Part shown: positions 41,375 through 49,441 of the stretch, piece after piece
How the letters are laid out: each line of letters starts with the position of its first letter
Numbering within the stretch: position 1 is the stretch's first letter
Source of the DNA: Nocardia camponoti
GTDB taxonomy: Bacteria; Actinomycetota; Actinomycetes; Mycobacteriales; Mycobacteriaceae
Assembly: GCF_014646135.1 (NCBI RefSeq)
Contig: NZ_BMMW01000007.1
Location: forward strand, 26,688-90,687
Reading direction: 5' to 3'
Length of the DNA stretch: 64,000 bases
Notes under the pieces: generated by a model
The model's database searches: none
What the model saw: only the letters and a program-made list of their open reading frames with translations
What the model was told of the DNA's origin: nothing
Made by a program: the position numbers and the translations under genes

Positions 41375-43227
41375 CCCGCCACCTCCCACGACACCTCGCG
41401 CAGCGGACGGCCGAACACCGACGACGGCCATTTCGTCCAGTCTTTCCACCACTCCAGGTAGGACTCGGACGCCATCGGCGCGTCGAGTGCGTGCAGCGGG
41501 ATCTCGAACGCGGCGACGAGTTGGTCGGCGTGGGCGGCGAGCACGCGGCGGTGCCGCAGCAGTTCCGCTTCGACGGCGTGCGCGCGGCGCGGCGAGAGCT
41601 GCCGATGGGCGGCGAACCAGCCACCTCGGGCATAGATCCGTTCGAGGGCGAAGACCGCCGCGGCCGACTCGAGGACGGCGCGGGCGGTCTGGTCGGCGGC
41701 GTGCTGAGATGCTGTGAATGCGGCGGCGGCCGCCAGGCGCTCCCCTGTTGCTGTCGCGAGTTCGATTGCGGCGGTGTCGATGTCGATTGCGGTACCGGCA
41801 GCGGAGTAGTTGTCGCTGCGGACGCCGGCGGCGATGACCTGTTCCCGTTCGACGAGCATCCGTACCCACCAGGGCAGGTGCGGCGGCTGGTGCCGTGGCC
41901 GCAAGGCGGTGATGTCCACACCGCCGACGACCGACAACCCGGCCTGCTTGAGCAGTACCTGGGACTCTCCCTCGGCGGTGATGATGCCCTCGACGACACC
42001 GATCCAGTCGCCGATCCAGTTGACCCTCAGCGAGGCCTGCGCGGCGCCGCGCTGGCGGCAGGTCAGCAGCGCGGTATGGGCGGTGTAGCCCAAGAGAGGC
42101 TTCGCGATCATCGACCACAGCGCTTGCACAGGGTCGCCAGCGGCGGACCCGGCGCGCATGTCCTGCAACGCACGGCCCAGGATGCTGGTCGCGGTGACGG
42201 CCGCGAGCGCGGAAACGACATCGCGGCGCACGGTGCCCCGCTCGGCCATCACGGTGGACCCGGTCTTGCGCGAGGACGTGTACTGGTGCAGCACAGCCAA
42301 TCCCGCGCGCGCGGCCGCAGCGGCGGCATTAGCCAGATCCAGCCGACCTTCACCCAGCATCCCGATAGCCCGGTGCCAACGCGCACGCGGCGCGAGAGCG
42401 CATTCGAGATGCCCGGCAGGGTTCATCACCGCCCAATCACCGCCGAGCAGAGCATCACGCGGGACGAACACCGCGTTGTAGCGGATCATCGCGTGATCCA
42501 TTGGCGCCCAAGACTTGTCAGGCAAGGTGTGGATGTGCAGGCCAGGCACCAGCGACCCGTCCGGATGCCGGAATCGCATCAAGAACGGCAAGACGCCTTC
42601 GTCTGCACCGTCGACGATCAGCCGTGCGGTCGTGACGCCGATCCGCGCGCTGGAGGCGGCGATGTTGGGCATGAACTTCCACGAGCCGGCGTTGGGTGAG
42701 TCCAGCCAGAACCCGTCGCGCGTGCTGTCCCAGGTGGCTGTGGTCTGCTGGTCGGCCCCGTTAGTGCCGCCGAGTTCGGTCAGCGCCAGCAACCCGAGGG
42801 CGCGGCCGTCGTCCAGTTCAGCGGCGAGTTCGCTCTGGTACTCCGAATTGCCGTTGCCCAGCGCGGTGATCGCGCCGACCGACAGGTCCAGGTGCCCGGT
42901 CAGCACTGGGATGAGGTGCGGTGCAGCAACCGCCGCCCATTCGCACAGCCTCCCCCGCAGTCGCGGATCCGCCGAGATCTCCGACGACGACCCGCCGAGC
43001 TTGGCGATCACCGCCCGGAGCAGCGGCGCGCCCTGATGCGCTTCCTCGGCGTAGGTGGTCCCTGAGCATGGGCTGTCGTCGAGTGCGAGGATGGCTGCCC
43101 GAACGCGCTCGTGGACCTCGTAGTGCGATCCGAGAATTGCTCTGCGCAACGAGGCGATGGTGGGATCGAGTTGCGGGGGCGGCGGCGCATCTAGCGCACG
43201 CGCGTGGGCGACATTTACTGTGGTCAT
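41371..43227 (-). CDS. acyl-CoA oxidase/dehydrogenase family flavoenzyme
   Basis: A 618-aa flavoprotein of the acyl-CoA oxidase type, longer than ordinary acyl-CoA dehydrogenases (about 390 aa) and near the size of peroxisomal-type oxidases. The FAD/substrate loop reads LLALTELGGTNGADQQTTATWD near residue 147, and RYNAVFVPRDALLGG follows. It would introduce a double bond into an acyl chain. Translationally coupled to the monooxygenase downstream. A long 5' leader with a hairpin (43294-43323) and a TTTAGATACATT motif (43502-43513) lies upstream. Enzyme pairs like this occur in lipid or polyketide tailoring; no synthase is present here. Confidence 0.78.
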   Translation of the reverse strand: MTTVNVAHARALDAPPPPQLDPTIASLRRAILGSHYEVHERVRAAILALDDSPCSGTTYAEEAHQGAPLLRAVIAKLGGSSSEISADPRLRGRLCEWAAVAAPHLIPVLTGHLDLSVGAITALGNGNSEYQSELAAELDDGRALGLLALTELGGTNGADQQTTATWDSTRDGFWLDSPNAGSWKFMPNIAASSARIGVTTARLIVDGADEGVLPFLMRFRHPDGSLVPGLHIHTLPDKSWAPMDHAMIRYNAVFVPRDALLGGDWAVMNPAGHLECALAPRARWHRAIGMLGEGRLDLANAAAAAARAGLAVLHQYTSSRKTGSTVMAERGTVRRDVVSALAAVTATSILGRALQDMRAGSAAGDPVQALWSMIAKPLLGYTAHTALLTCRQRGAAQASLRVNWIGDWIGVVEGIITAEGESQVLLKQAGLSVVGGVDITALRPRHQPPHLPWWVRMLVEREQVIAAGVRSDNYSAAGTAIDIDTAAIELATATGERLAAAAAFTASQHAADQTARAVLESAAAVFALERIYARGGWFAAHRQLSPRRAHAVEAELLRHRRVLAAHADQLVAAFEIPLHALDAPMASESYLEWWKDWTKWPSSVFGRPLREVSWEVAG

Positions 43228-43293
43228 TGCAGGGGCTCTCCAGTTTCTGCGTCAGCCCCCAGGCGATTTGCTGCCGACTGGGGTGCTCGTCCG

Positions 43294-43323
43294 ATGTCCC
43301 CCTGTTCTCAGGCGGGGGGACAT
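43294..43323 (-). promoter_or_regulatory. leader hairpin upstream of acyl-CoA oxidase gene
   Basis: ATGTCCCCC at 43294-43302 pairs perfectly with GGGGGACAT at 43315-43323 around a 12-base loop, 67 bases upstream of the oxidase ATG. It could be an attenuator or a terminator of a decayed upstream gene. Confidence 0.5.
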
Positions 43324-43501
43324 CTTCAATTTCGGAGTGATTTCCGAATCTCCTTGCACTGCATGTGATCTGCCGCGCCCATGGATTGAGCGAGGCGCGA
43401 AGTTGACTTCCGACCGCCCTCCGCCACGGCGCAGGCGGGCTTCTACCAGGCGGAACGGACGAATTCATGCCGGACACTCCCTCGCTAGTTCTATAGGTTC
43501 C

Positions 43502-43513
43502 AATGTATCTAAA
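43502..43513 (-). promoter_or_regulatory. dispersed motif TTTAGATACATT on minus strand
   Basis: Read on the minus strand, 43513-43502 is TTTAGATACATT, continuing GGAACCTATAGAAC. This matches the extended site at 24306 in all but one of the first 26 positions. The oxidase gene lies 275 bases downstream. Confidence 0.65.
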
Positions 43514-43627
43514 TGGTGCCACAGCGGCAATCGGTCGGCTATCCGACGTAACACCTCAACCGAAGTCGATACCTAGATGGCGACCGGCCGTCACTCGCCG
43601 GTGCGGACTGTCACCTCGCCTACAATA

Positions 43628-43643
43628 TCGAACATGCGTTCGA
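43628..43643. promoter_or_regulatory. perfect LexA (SOS) box overlapping the imuA-like start
   Basis: TCGAACATGCGTTCGA is a perfect 16-bp palindromic match to the mycobacterial SOS box (TCGAAC-N4-GTTCGA). The ATG at 43634 lies inside it, and a second in-frame ATG (43643) starts at its last base. LexA bound here would block transcription or early elongation. The same 16-mer occurs on the minus strand at 55136-55121. Confidence 0.85.
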
Positions 43644-44389
43644 TGGCAGCAGAGCCCGGGCCGGCGGGGACCGACCTCGCCGCGCTGCCGCTCGCCGATC
43701 GCCTCGCCCGACTTCGCGAGCAGATGGACGCCATACCCGCTCGTGCGGGATCTCCGAAGCGCACGCCGGTTCCCGGGCACGACGTCCTTGCCGTCCCGGG
43801 CCCGCTCGGCGAGCTGCTGCCTGATCACGGTCTGGCGCGCGGCACGATGGTGACGTGCCCGCGCGGCGCCGTGCTGTGCGGACTCCTCGCGGCTGCGACT
43901 GCGTCGGGTCGCCACGCGGCGGTTCTGACTGACCCGACGGGGCCTCAGATCGGGCTGCTCGCGGCGTGGGAGATGGGTGCAGCGCTCGAGCGGCTGGCGG
44001 TGATCGCGACTCCGGACGACCGGGCCGCCGAGGTCATCGGGGTCTTGGCTGACGGACTTGACATGATCGTGATCGACCTGCCTCGCGCCCACATCCGACG
44101 GGCGGACTTCGAGAAGCTACGGGGTCGATTGCGTGCCAGGGGCGCGATCCTTGTCGCGACCCGTGCCGATTGGGCCAGGCAGGCTCATCTGGACCTGCGT
44201 ATCCAACGGCGGCCGACCTACGGCTTGGGCCGAGGCCGGGGCCGGGTCACCCAGATCGATCTCGACGTCGAGGTTGTCGTTGCCGGGCGCCGTGTCCGCC
44301 AGGGCCGGGTCGTGCTGCGTGGATGTGGCGGTCGTACCCAGTGGCATCGCCCCGAAGCCGTGCCAATCAGGCTGGCCCACACCGGATGA
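43634..44389 (+). CDS. ImuA'-like RecA-fold mutagenesis accessory protein
   Basis: A 251-aa protein resembling actinobacterial ImuA', the RecA-fold partner of ImuB and DnaE2 in SOS mutagenesis. It has the succession of strands typical of the RecA core (GTMVTCPRGAVLCGLLAAATA, HAAVLTDPTGPQIGLLAAWEM, LERLAVIATPDDRAAEVIGV, LDMIVIDLPRAHIRRAD, RGAILVATRADWA). The usual P-loop is replaced by CPRGAVLCG, so ATP binding is doubtful. It sits under a perfect LexA box. No imuB or dnaE2 gene lies in the window, so it would have to work with host proteins. Start 43634 or 43643. Confidence 0.75.
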   Translation: MRSMAAEPGPAGTDLAALPLADRLARLREQMDAIPARAGSPKRTPVPGHDVLAVPGPLGELLPDHGLARGTMVTCPRGAVLCGLLAAATASGRHAAVLTDPTGPQIGLLAAWEMGAALERLAVIATPDDRAAEVIGVLADGLDMIVIDLPRAHIRRADFEKLRGRLRARGAILVATRADWARQAHLDLRIQRRPTYGLGRGRGRVTQIDLDVEVVVAGRRVRQGRVVLRGCGGRTQWHRPEAVPIRLAHTG

Positions 44390-44546
44390 CGCCACCATCC
44401 ATCGATCCCGCGATGATGCCCCGCCTGTCGCGGCCGCTGCTCCAGCACCGGCGAAGCTCACCTTGTCGAGATCCGGCCCCTATAGTGCCACTTCGACAAT
44501 GGGTATATGCCGATGGAATACGGCTACCAACAGCGTCGGAATAGCG

Positions 44547-44587
44547 CGAGCCGCTAGACCCGGGGGGGGACGGGGTCTAGCGGCTCG
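44547..44587. terminator. 15-bp perfect hairpin with G-rich loop
   Basis: CGAGCCGCTAGACCC at 44547-44561 pairs perfectly with its complement at 44573-44587; the loop contains a run of seven or more G. With the hairpin at 44616-44636 it separates the convergent imuA-like and deaminase genes. Confidence 0.75.
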
Positions 44588-44615
44588 ACCAGCGTCAGGC
44601 TGTGCCCTACGCAAC

Positions 44616-44636
44616 GGACCGAGGGGGGATCGGTCC
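44616..44636. terminator. second hairpin with G-rich loop
   Basis: GGACCGA at 44616-44622 pairs with TCGGTCC at 44630-44636 around GGGGGGA. Tandem to the hairpin at 44547; the rest of the gap 44390-44704 holds no gene. Confidence 0.6.
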
Positions 44637-44704
44637 TCGCAGGTCACATTACGCCTGAATCAGCAAATGTGAAGCATTCTCATCTGGAACTTGAATAAGT
44701 GCCT

Positions 44705-45154
44705 TCAGGAGAGATCAAGGTGACGGTTCATGGCCATCGCTGCGTCAGCGAGGTCGGCCAGCTCGATGACGGTGACACCAGCCTGCTCGAGCTTCTCGAC
44801 ACCAACACAGTCCGCGACGAACGTGCTCGGTTCGCGCCACGCGATCACGACGGTGGGAATTCCAGCGGCCAAGATGCGATCCGTGCATGGAGCACGGTCT
44901 TTGGAGGCTCGTTCGGAACAAGGTTCGAGGCTGGAATAGATCGTCGCGCGGGCAAGACGGGGATCGTCGAGGCTCAGTTTGTTCAGTGCGGCTTCTTCGG
45001 CGTGGACCTTCGCGTCGGTTTCGCGGGAGAATCCGGTGGCGATCTCCTCGTCATCGACAACGATGACGGCGCCGACCGCGAACGCGCCTTCGGCCTGCGG
45101 GCACTGGTAAGCGAGGTCGATCGCCCGGCGCATCCAGTGGTCGTGATCAGGCAT
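44705..45154 (-). CDS. RibD-like pyrimidine deaminase (CDA fold)
   Basis: A 149-aa zinc deaminase of the RibD-N/dCMP-deaminase group. The metal site is visible: HAEEAAL near residue 51 and SLEPCSERASKDRAPCTDRIL near 76-96, where PC and the second Cys hold zinc. In riboflavin synthesis the homologue deaminates a ribosylated diaminopyrimidine. Here the deaminase is a separate protein beside a RibD-C-like reductase, without other rib genes. It is the last gene of the operon regulator-reductase-deaminase, overlapping the reductase by eight bases. A role on a modified pyrimidine in the 44.7-51.5 kb locus is inferred. Confidence 0.8.
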   Translation of the reverse strand: MPDHDHWMRRAIDLAYQCPQAEGAFAVGAVIVVDDEEIATGFSRETDAKVHAEEAALNKLSLDDPRLARATIYSSLEPCSERASKDRAPCTDRILAAGIPTVVIAWREPSTFVADCVGVEKLEQAGVTVIELADLADAAMAMNRHLDLS

Positions 45155-45836
45155 GGGAAGTCTCCTTTGGTGCGTAGCGCAAGAGGGCGACGTCTCCGAT
45201 CTGCGTGACGTCGATCAGATGGAGACGGCGGGTGGAGCCACCTGGATAGTCGGCGGGGTTGACGAACCGCGGCGCGGACGGATCGCCGACGAGCGTTGGG
45301 CCGATGGCGAGGTGCAGTTCGTCGGCGAGGCCGGCGGACAGGAATTCGGTGTGCAGGTGGGTGCCGCCCTCGACCATGAGCCGTTCGACACCGGTGTCGC
45401 CGAGGTGATCGAGCAGCGCCGCGAAGTCGATCGTCTCGCCGAGGTCGACGACCTCGGCAAGATCGCCGAGTTGGTCGCGCAGCTTCGGAGCGGCGGCGGT
45501 CACCGTGTAGACGAGCGGGTTCGCCGACGAGGTGCCGTGATGCCAGAACTTCGCGGCCGAATCCAGGTCGCCGGTCGCGGTGACGGTGATCTTTCTCGGA
45601 TGCGCGGGCTTGCCTGCTGCGACCCGTTCAGCCTGTCGCGCTTCACTTTTCACGATCAGCCTGGGGTTGTCGGTGCGCACGGTTCCAGCACCGATCATGA
45701 TGGCGTCGGATTCGGCGCGGACCTGGTCGACGCGGTCGAAGTCGGCCGGGTTGGACAGCAGCAGCCGCTGGTCGGTCATGTCGTCGATGTAGCCATCGAT
45801 GCTCGCCGCGACCGACAGGACAACGTAGGGCCTCAC
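45147..45836 (-). CDS. RibD C-terminal-type (DHFR-fold) reductase
   Basis: A 229-aa NADPH-dependent reductase of the RibD-C family. It begins RPYVVLSVAASIDGYIDD, followed by ESDAIMIGAGTVRTDNPRL and the family's VERLMVEGGTHLHTEFL. In riboflavin synthesis this domain reduces the ribosyl group of the pyrimidine intermediate to ribityl. The GTG at 45836 overlaps the regulator's stop (GTGA). Together with the adjacent deaminase it forms a split RibD-like pair, suggesting modification of a ribosylated heterocycle. Confidence 0.82.
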   Translation of the reverse strand: MRPYVVLSVAASIDGYIDDMTDQRLLLSNPADFDRVDQVRAESDAIMIGAGTVRTDNPRLIVKSEARQAERVAAGKPAHPRKITVTATGDLDSAAKFWHHGTSSANPLVYTVTAAAPKLRDQLGDLAEVVDLGETIDFAALLDHLGDTGVERLMVEGGTHLHTEFLSAGLADELHLAIGPTLVGDPSAPRFVNPADYPGGSTRRLHLIDVTQIGDVALLRYAPKETSHA

Positions 45837-47179
45837 GCCTTCACCGACCAGCGTTCGGCGGCGTCGACGAACTCACGGATATGCGGGTCAGCGCTGGATG
45901 CGTCGATTGCTGCACTGAGCTGGCGCACCGGGGCGAGGACACGCTGGGAACCAGTGGCGACGCCGGTACGCATCGCGTCGACGCCGATCGCAGCGGCAGC
46001 TGCGTGATCACCGGCGGCGACGTGGGCCAGGGCCAAGCGCCCGTTGTAGACACCTCGGTCGCGAGCGTAGGTTCCAGGCATCGAGGCGATTGCGCGCTCG
46101 AACTGAGGAATCGCCGCGGTGTGATTGCCCAATCGCAGGGCCGCAGTGGCCTGATGGACCTCGACGTATGCCTCGTCGAGGAAAAAGCCCCAGTCCGAAT
46201 CGTGGTCTGCTGTCGCAGCCAGCTCACGAGCACGGTCAAATGCGGCAGCACTCGCCCCGGCGTCGCGCAGCAGCGCGTGCCCCCATGCGGTGAACAGGGT
46301 CGCGACTGCACCGAACCGGCTGCGTGGTGGCGCCTGCATCGCGGCGGCCTCGGCGCTGTCGAGCGCTGCTTCACCGTCACCCTGATCGCACGAAATCTGG
46401 GCCTTCCTGATCGATACCAACGCGATCGAGGCCGGATCGTTGAGGGCGAGGGACCATTCGCCAGCTTTGTTCACCCAGTGCTTTGCCCGGCTCCACGTCT
46501 GCGCGTCCTGGTGCAGCCACGCCGCGCCTTCGCCGTAGAGAATGCGCATACGGAGCAGCTGAGTCGGGTCTGCGGCGCCCGCGCGACGCAGTTGTCCGAG
46601 CATGGCGATGTTGTGCTCCATCAGCGGAATGACCGGGCCCGAACCGCACAGATTGTCGCTGTCGATGAGCGACAACCGTAAGTCCCTGAAATGGCTGATC
46701 CAGTCCGTCTCGGCAGTGACGGCCGGGGCTGCGGCGGCGGGACGGCCGCCGATGGCGGCGGTCAGCGCTGCGGCCCCGATTCCGGTCACGACGGCGCGAC
46801 GCGGTAGCTCCACGACGATGACCTCTCCGTCTGGGGTGCGGGCGAGCACCTGCACCTGATTCGTGTCGTCGACACCAATGGTGCCGATCGCCAGCGTAGC
46901 CGGATCTTCTTGTCGCGCCACAAGATCACCGGCAGGGCCGTCGACGCCACGAAGGCGGTCGAACCGTGCCTGCACGCATGCGGGAGATTCGGTGAGCAGC
47001 TTGTCGAGCCTTTGTCGATTGCGTACGCGGATCACGACATTGCTGTCGGGCGAAGTCCAGCTCACAACCGTCTTTTCCGTGACTTCGAGCGCGTTCGCGA
47101 ACTCCAGCAGCGACAGGTTCATCGCCTTCATCAGGGCGCGAACTGTCTCGCTCGACCACTCATATACGACCGACGACAT
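45833..47179 (-). CDS. XRE-family regulator with TPR-like sensor domain
   Basis: A 448-aa regulator. Residues 8-45 form a helix-turn-helix (ETVRALMKAMNLSLLEFANALEVTEKTVVSW). A basic segment with a hydrophobic stretch follows (AVVTGIGAAALTAAIGG, resembling a Tat-like or transmembrane segment). The last 260 residues are helical tetratricopeptide-like repeats (LLRMRILYGEGAAWLHQDA, RAKHWVNKAGEWSLALNDPA, AAIPQFERAIASMPG). Such proteins control small biosynthetic clusters in actinobacteria, with the TPR part sensing a ligand or peptide. It leads the minus-strand operon, divergent from the ThiC-like operon across 297 bases, and probably controls both. Confidence 0.78.
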   Translation of the reverse strand: MSSVVYEWSSETVRALMKAMNLSLLEFANALEVTEKTVVSWTSPDSNVVIRVRNRQRLDKLLTESPACVQARFDRLRGVDGPAGDLVARQEDPATLAIGTIGVDDTNQVQVLARTPDGEVIVVELPRRAVVTGIGAAALTAAIGGRPAAAAPAVTAETDWISHFRDLRLSLIDSDNLCGSGPVIPLMEHNIAMLGQLRRAGAADPTQLLRMRILYGEGAAWLHQDAQTWSRAKHWVNKAGEWSLALNDPASIALVSIRKAQISCDQGDGEAALDSAEAAAMQAPPRSRFGAVATLFTAWGHALLRDAGASAAAFDRARELAATADHDSDWGFFLDEAYVEVHQATAALRLGNHTAAIPQFERAIASMPGTYARDRGVYNGRLALAHVAAGDHAAAAAIGVDAMRTGVATGSQRVLAPVRQLSAAIDASSADPHIREFVDAAERWSVKA

Positions 47180-47476
47180 TGCGACCAGCCCCCGTGGTGT
47201 TTGGTGTGATCCACGAAAAATACACCCGCAGCGTCCCGAAGGGTGAGATTTCGGGAGCCGACCAGGAAATATTCCGAATTGCCTGGTGGCGCTGAAACTT
47301 CCGTCTAACTACCTGGCAACTTCGTTTCCCGCCGCCGATTCTGAATTCGGCGCACCTGGCCGGGACAGAGCTGGATCAATTCTCCACTCGGATACGCCGA
47401 TCTGAACAGACCCCTTGCTGCTCATCGATCGCCCGGCCGGTGCGCCCCCTCACCCATTGGATCTCTTGGAGGCGCG
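47180..47476. other. divergent control region of the ThiC/RibD locus
   Basis: About 300 bases between two divergent operons with no gene. Relatively AT-rich for this window around 47255-47345. It contains inverted words CCAGG/CCTGG around GAAATATTCCGAATTG and CGCCGATT/AATTCGGCG, possible operators. A GGAGG ribosome site for the plus-strand operon ends at 47472. Confidence 0.5.
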
Positions 47477-47653
47477 ATGTATCCGGCCACCGATCTGCCC
47501 GCGCAGATCCTCCCCGAGTACCAGTGCGAGGACGCGCCGCCCGACCTCCGGCTCGACGAGGCGCGCGCGATCCTGACCTTGCACGGCACTCACAAGCCGC
47601 ACTGTCCCGTCTATCTGTGCGCACTCGCTCGTGCCGCGACGGTCATCCATTGA
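47477..47653 (+). CDS. 58-aa small protein leading the ThiC-like operon
   Basis: ATG 47477 is preceded by TTGGAGG, a strong site. The product is acidic at the N-terminal end and Cys/His-bearing at the C-terminal end (LTLHGTHKPHCPVYLCALAR). Its stop overlaps a TTG start of the next gene. Similar small proteins with a Cys-containing helix often lead actinobacterial biosynthetic operons; no family assigned. Confidence 0.55.
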   Translation: MYPATDLPAQILPEYQCEDAPPDLRLDEARAILTLHGTHKPHCPVYLCALARAATVIH

Positions 47654-48126
47654 GCGCGCTCGACACCGGTGAGATCGCCACCGTCATCGTTTGTGAACTG
47701 CCGACTGGTCGCGAACTGGTCGCTGCGTTCCGCGGTGGGTTCGGCCATCTGCCCGGTGACCACCTGATCGGCCGTTGGGGGCAAGCGCTCGCGCAGCTGC
47801 ACCGCACCCGACATATCAACCCGGACAAGGCGACTCGGGTCGACCAGCGGCGTGCCGAGATGGTCGAGATGGTCGATACCTGGGTTGCCAACTACACCAA
47901 CCTCGCCGGTGCCGGCTACGGCGCCGCAGCCGACCTGATGGCCGCCACGTACGTCGGTTTCGAGGCGCTTTTCCACTCGAGCACTCCGGTCGACTTCGAA
48001 GACCTTCATCGGGCATGGACCGCCGTCGCTGACCACGTCGTCGCCTGGGACGACCTGCGCACCGGCCACGCGCCTGTGCCGTGGCCTCTGGACCTTTCTC
48101 CGCAATCTCTCACGAACGAAAGGTGA
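47650..48126 (+). CDS. helical unknown protein of the ThiC-like operon
   Basis: A 158-aa protein, probably starting at TTG 47650 in a TTGA overlap with the preceding stop. Mostly helical (GRWGQALAQLHRTRHINPDK, RRAEMVEMVDTWVANYTNLA, DFEDLHRAWTAVADHVVAWD). No motif recognised. Its stop is followed within 7 bases by the ThiC-like ATG, so it is part of the operon. It may be a helper or substrate-binding subunit. Confidence 0.6.
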   Translation: MSALDTGEIATVIVCELPTGRELVAAFRGGFGHLPGDHLIGRWGQALAQLHRTRHINPDKATRVDQRRAEMVEMVDTWVANYTNLAGAGYGAAADLMAATYVGFEALFHSSTPVDFEDLHRAWTAVADHVVAWDDLRTGHAPVPWPLDLSPQSLTNER

Positions 48127-48132
48127 TTCATC

Positions 48133-49440
48133 ATGTTCGACCTCGCTAGCGACCCCCAGTTCATCGCCACTTGCGACCGTGAGGGAATCGGAGTCGACGT
48201 TGCGGCCGACGCCGTCATCGACGGCACGATGGTGTTCCTGCGCTCCAACGACTCCCGTACCCAGGACGGCTACCACCCGATCCTCGTCGGCGCCGGAACA
48301 CGGCGGAAGGTCACCGCGCTGATCGGCCTCGGCCCGCGCGACACCGACCGCGCCGCGATCGTCGACAGCATGGCGGTGATCAACGCCGCCGGGCCCGACG
48401 CGGTGATCGACCTGACCACTAACCCCGAAGGCATTGCGCTGCGCCGCGAGCTCAAGGAGGTCGTCGGCGTGCCGCTGGGCTGCTGCTTGACCTACGACCT
48501 GTTCGCCCAGCCACGCAAGAAGCTCGGCCGCGATGAGTTCTTGGAGCGGTTCGAGCTCGGCCTGGACTCCGGCGTCGACTTCGTACTGATCCACGCCGGG
48601 ATCAACCCCGAACTTGCTCGGATGAGCGAGCAGTCGAATCGGATCATGCCGACGACATCACGCGGCGGTGGCCTGGTCGCGCGCTACATGCGGATGCACA
48701 ACACCGAATCCCCGCTGCACGAATTCTTCGACGGCATCCTCGAAATCTGCCGACGACGCGGTGTCGTACTCGACCTCGGCGACATCTTCCGTCCCGGCGC
48801 CACCGCCGACGCCGGAGACGAGCTCAAATGGCGCGAGATCGAACTGCTCGCACAGCTGCGCCACCGCGCGCTCGACGCGGGTGTTCAGGTGCTGTGCGAG
48901 ACCGGCGGCCACATTCCACTGCACCGTATCCCCGAACTCATCCCCGCCTACAAAGAAGCCCTCGGCGGTGCCCCGCTGTGGCTGGCCGGGCCGATGGTCG
49001 TCGACAACGCCGTCACGCTGGACTCGATCGTCAACACCCTCGGCGTCGCAGCAGCAGGCACCTGCGGTGGAGACATGTTCGCCTCCATCACCCAGGTCGA
49101 GCACTACCTGATGCCCACCGGCATCGACACCGCCGAAGCGGTCCGTAACGTCAAGGTCGCCATCACCGCCCTGGAACTCGGCCGCGGCAACACCACCGAG
49201 ATAGCGCGCCAGCGCGCCATATCGGTCGCCCGGCGAGCCAACAACTGGGATGTCCAGGCCACCCACGCCCTCTACCCCGGTCTGGCCACCAACGCCTTCA
49301 TCAACGCCGGACTCAAAACCGGTGCCCCCTGCACGATCTGCGGATCGCTGTGCCCGCACCTCACCGCGAAGAAGGACCACGAGGAAACCCCCGTACCGGC
49401 GGGCACCATCCCCCTGCCCCTCACCGTCTCGGAGAGCTGA
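48133..49440 (+). CDS. ThiC-superfamily radical SAM enzyme with unusual cysteine spacing
   Basis: A 435-aa protein of the ThiC (HMP-P synthase) superfamily. It lacks the N-terminal domain of bacterial ThiC and is close to the short forms and to BzaF-type benzimidazole synthases. Landmarks: VDFVLIHAGINPEL, TTSRGGGLVARYM, VVLDLGDIFRPGATADAGDE, VQVLCETGGHIPLHRI, LWLAGPMVVDNAV and VEHYLMPTG match ThiC core blocks. The C-terminal cluster is CTICGSLC (residues of about 400-407), CX2CX3C rather than ThiC's CX2CX4C. Classical ThiC rearranges aminoimidazole ribotide into a pyrimidine. Here no other thiamine gene is present, so a dedicated product is likely. ATG 48133 follows GAAAGG. Confidence 0.8.
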   Translation: MFDLASDPQFIATCDREGIGVDVAADAVIDGTMVFLRSNDSRTQDGYHPILVGAGTRRKVTALIGLGPRDTDRAAIVDSMAVINAAGPDAVIDLTTNPEGIALRRELKEVVGVPLGCCLTYDLFAQPRKKLGRDEFLERFELGLDSGVDFVLIHAGINPELARMSEQSNRIMPTTSRGGGLVARYMRMHNTESPLHEFFDGILEICRRRGVVLDLGDIFRPGATADAGDELKWREIELLAQLRHRALDAGVQVLCETGGHIPLHRIPELIPAYKEALGGAPLWLAGPMVVDNAVTLDSIVNTLGVAAAGTCGGDMFASITQVEHYLMPTGIDTAEAVRNVKVAITALELGRGNTTEIARQRAISVARRANNWDVQATHALYPGLATNAFINAGLKTGAPCTICGSLCPHLTAKKDHEETPVPAGTIPLPLTVSES

Positions 49441-49441
49441 C

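Larger units (their letters stand above)
43228..43627. other. long leader region upstream of the oxidase/monooxygenase operon
   Basis: About 400 bases between the oxidase start (43227, minus) and the SOS box (43628). On the minus strand the dispersed motif at 43513-43502 is followed after 33 bases by an ATG at 43468 with GAGGGAG. That frame (MNSSVPPGRSPPAPW...) has junk-like composition and runs on into the oxidase gene, so it is not annotated as a gene. The region also holds the hairpin at 43294-43323. Confidence 0.55.

Noticed and set aside
39869..42118. 749-aa extension of the monooxygenase frame
   Set aside because: The part upstream of 41374 is an Arg/Gly/Ala-rich shadow of the acyl-CoA oxidase gene.
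42818..43468. Minus-strand protein starting at ATG 43468
   Set aside because: It has a good ribosome site and promoter motif, but the composition is unnatural and the frame runs through the oxidase gene; mentioned only as possible relic.
44705..45836. Riboflavin biosynthesis genes proper
   Set aside because: Split deaminase and reductase without ribE, ribA/B or ribH and next to an XRE-TPR regulator and ThiC-like operon; a dedicated pathway is more likely.
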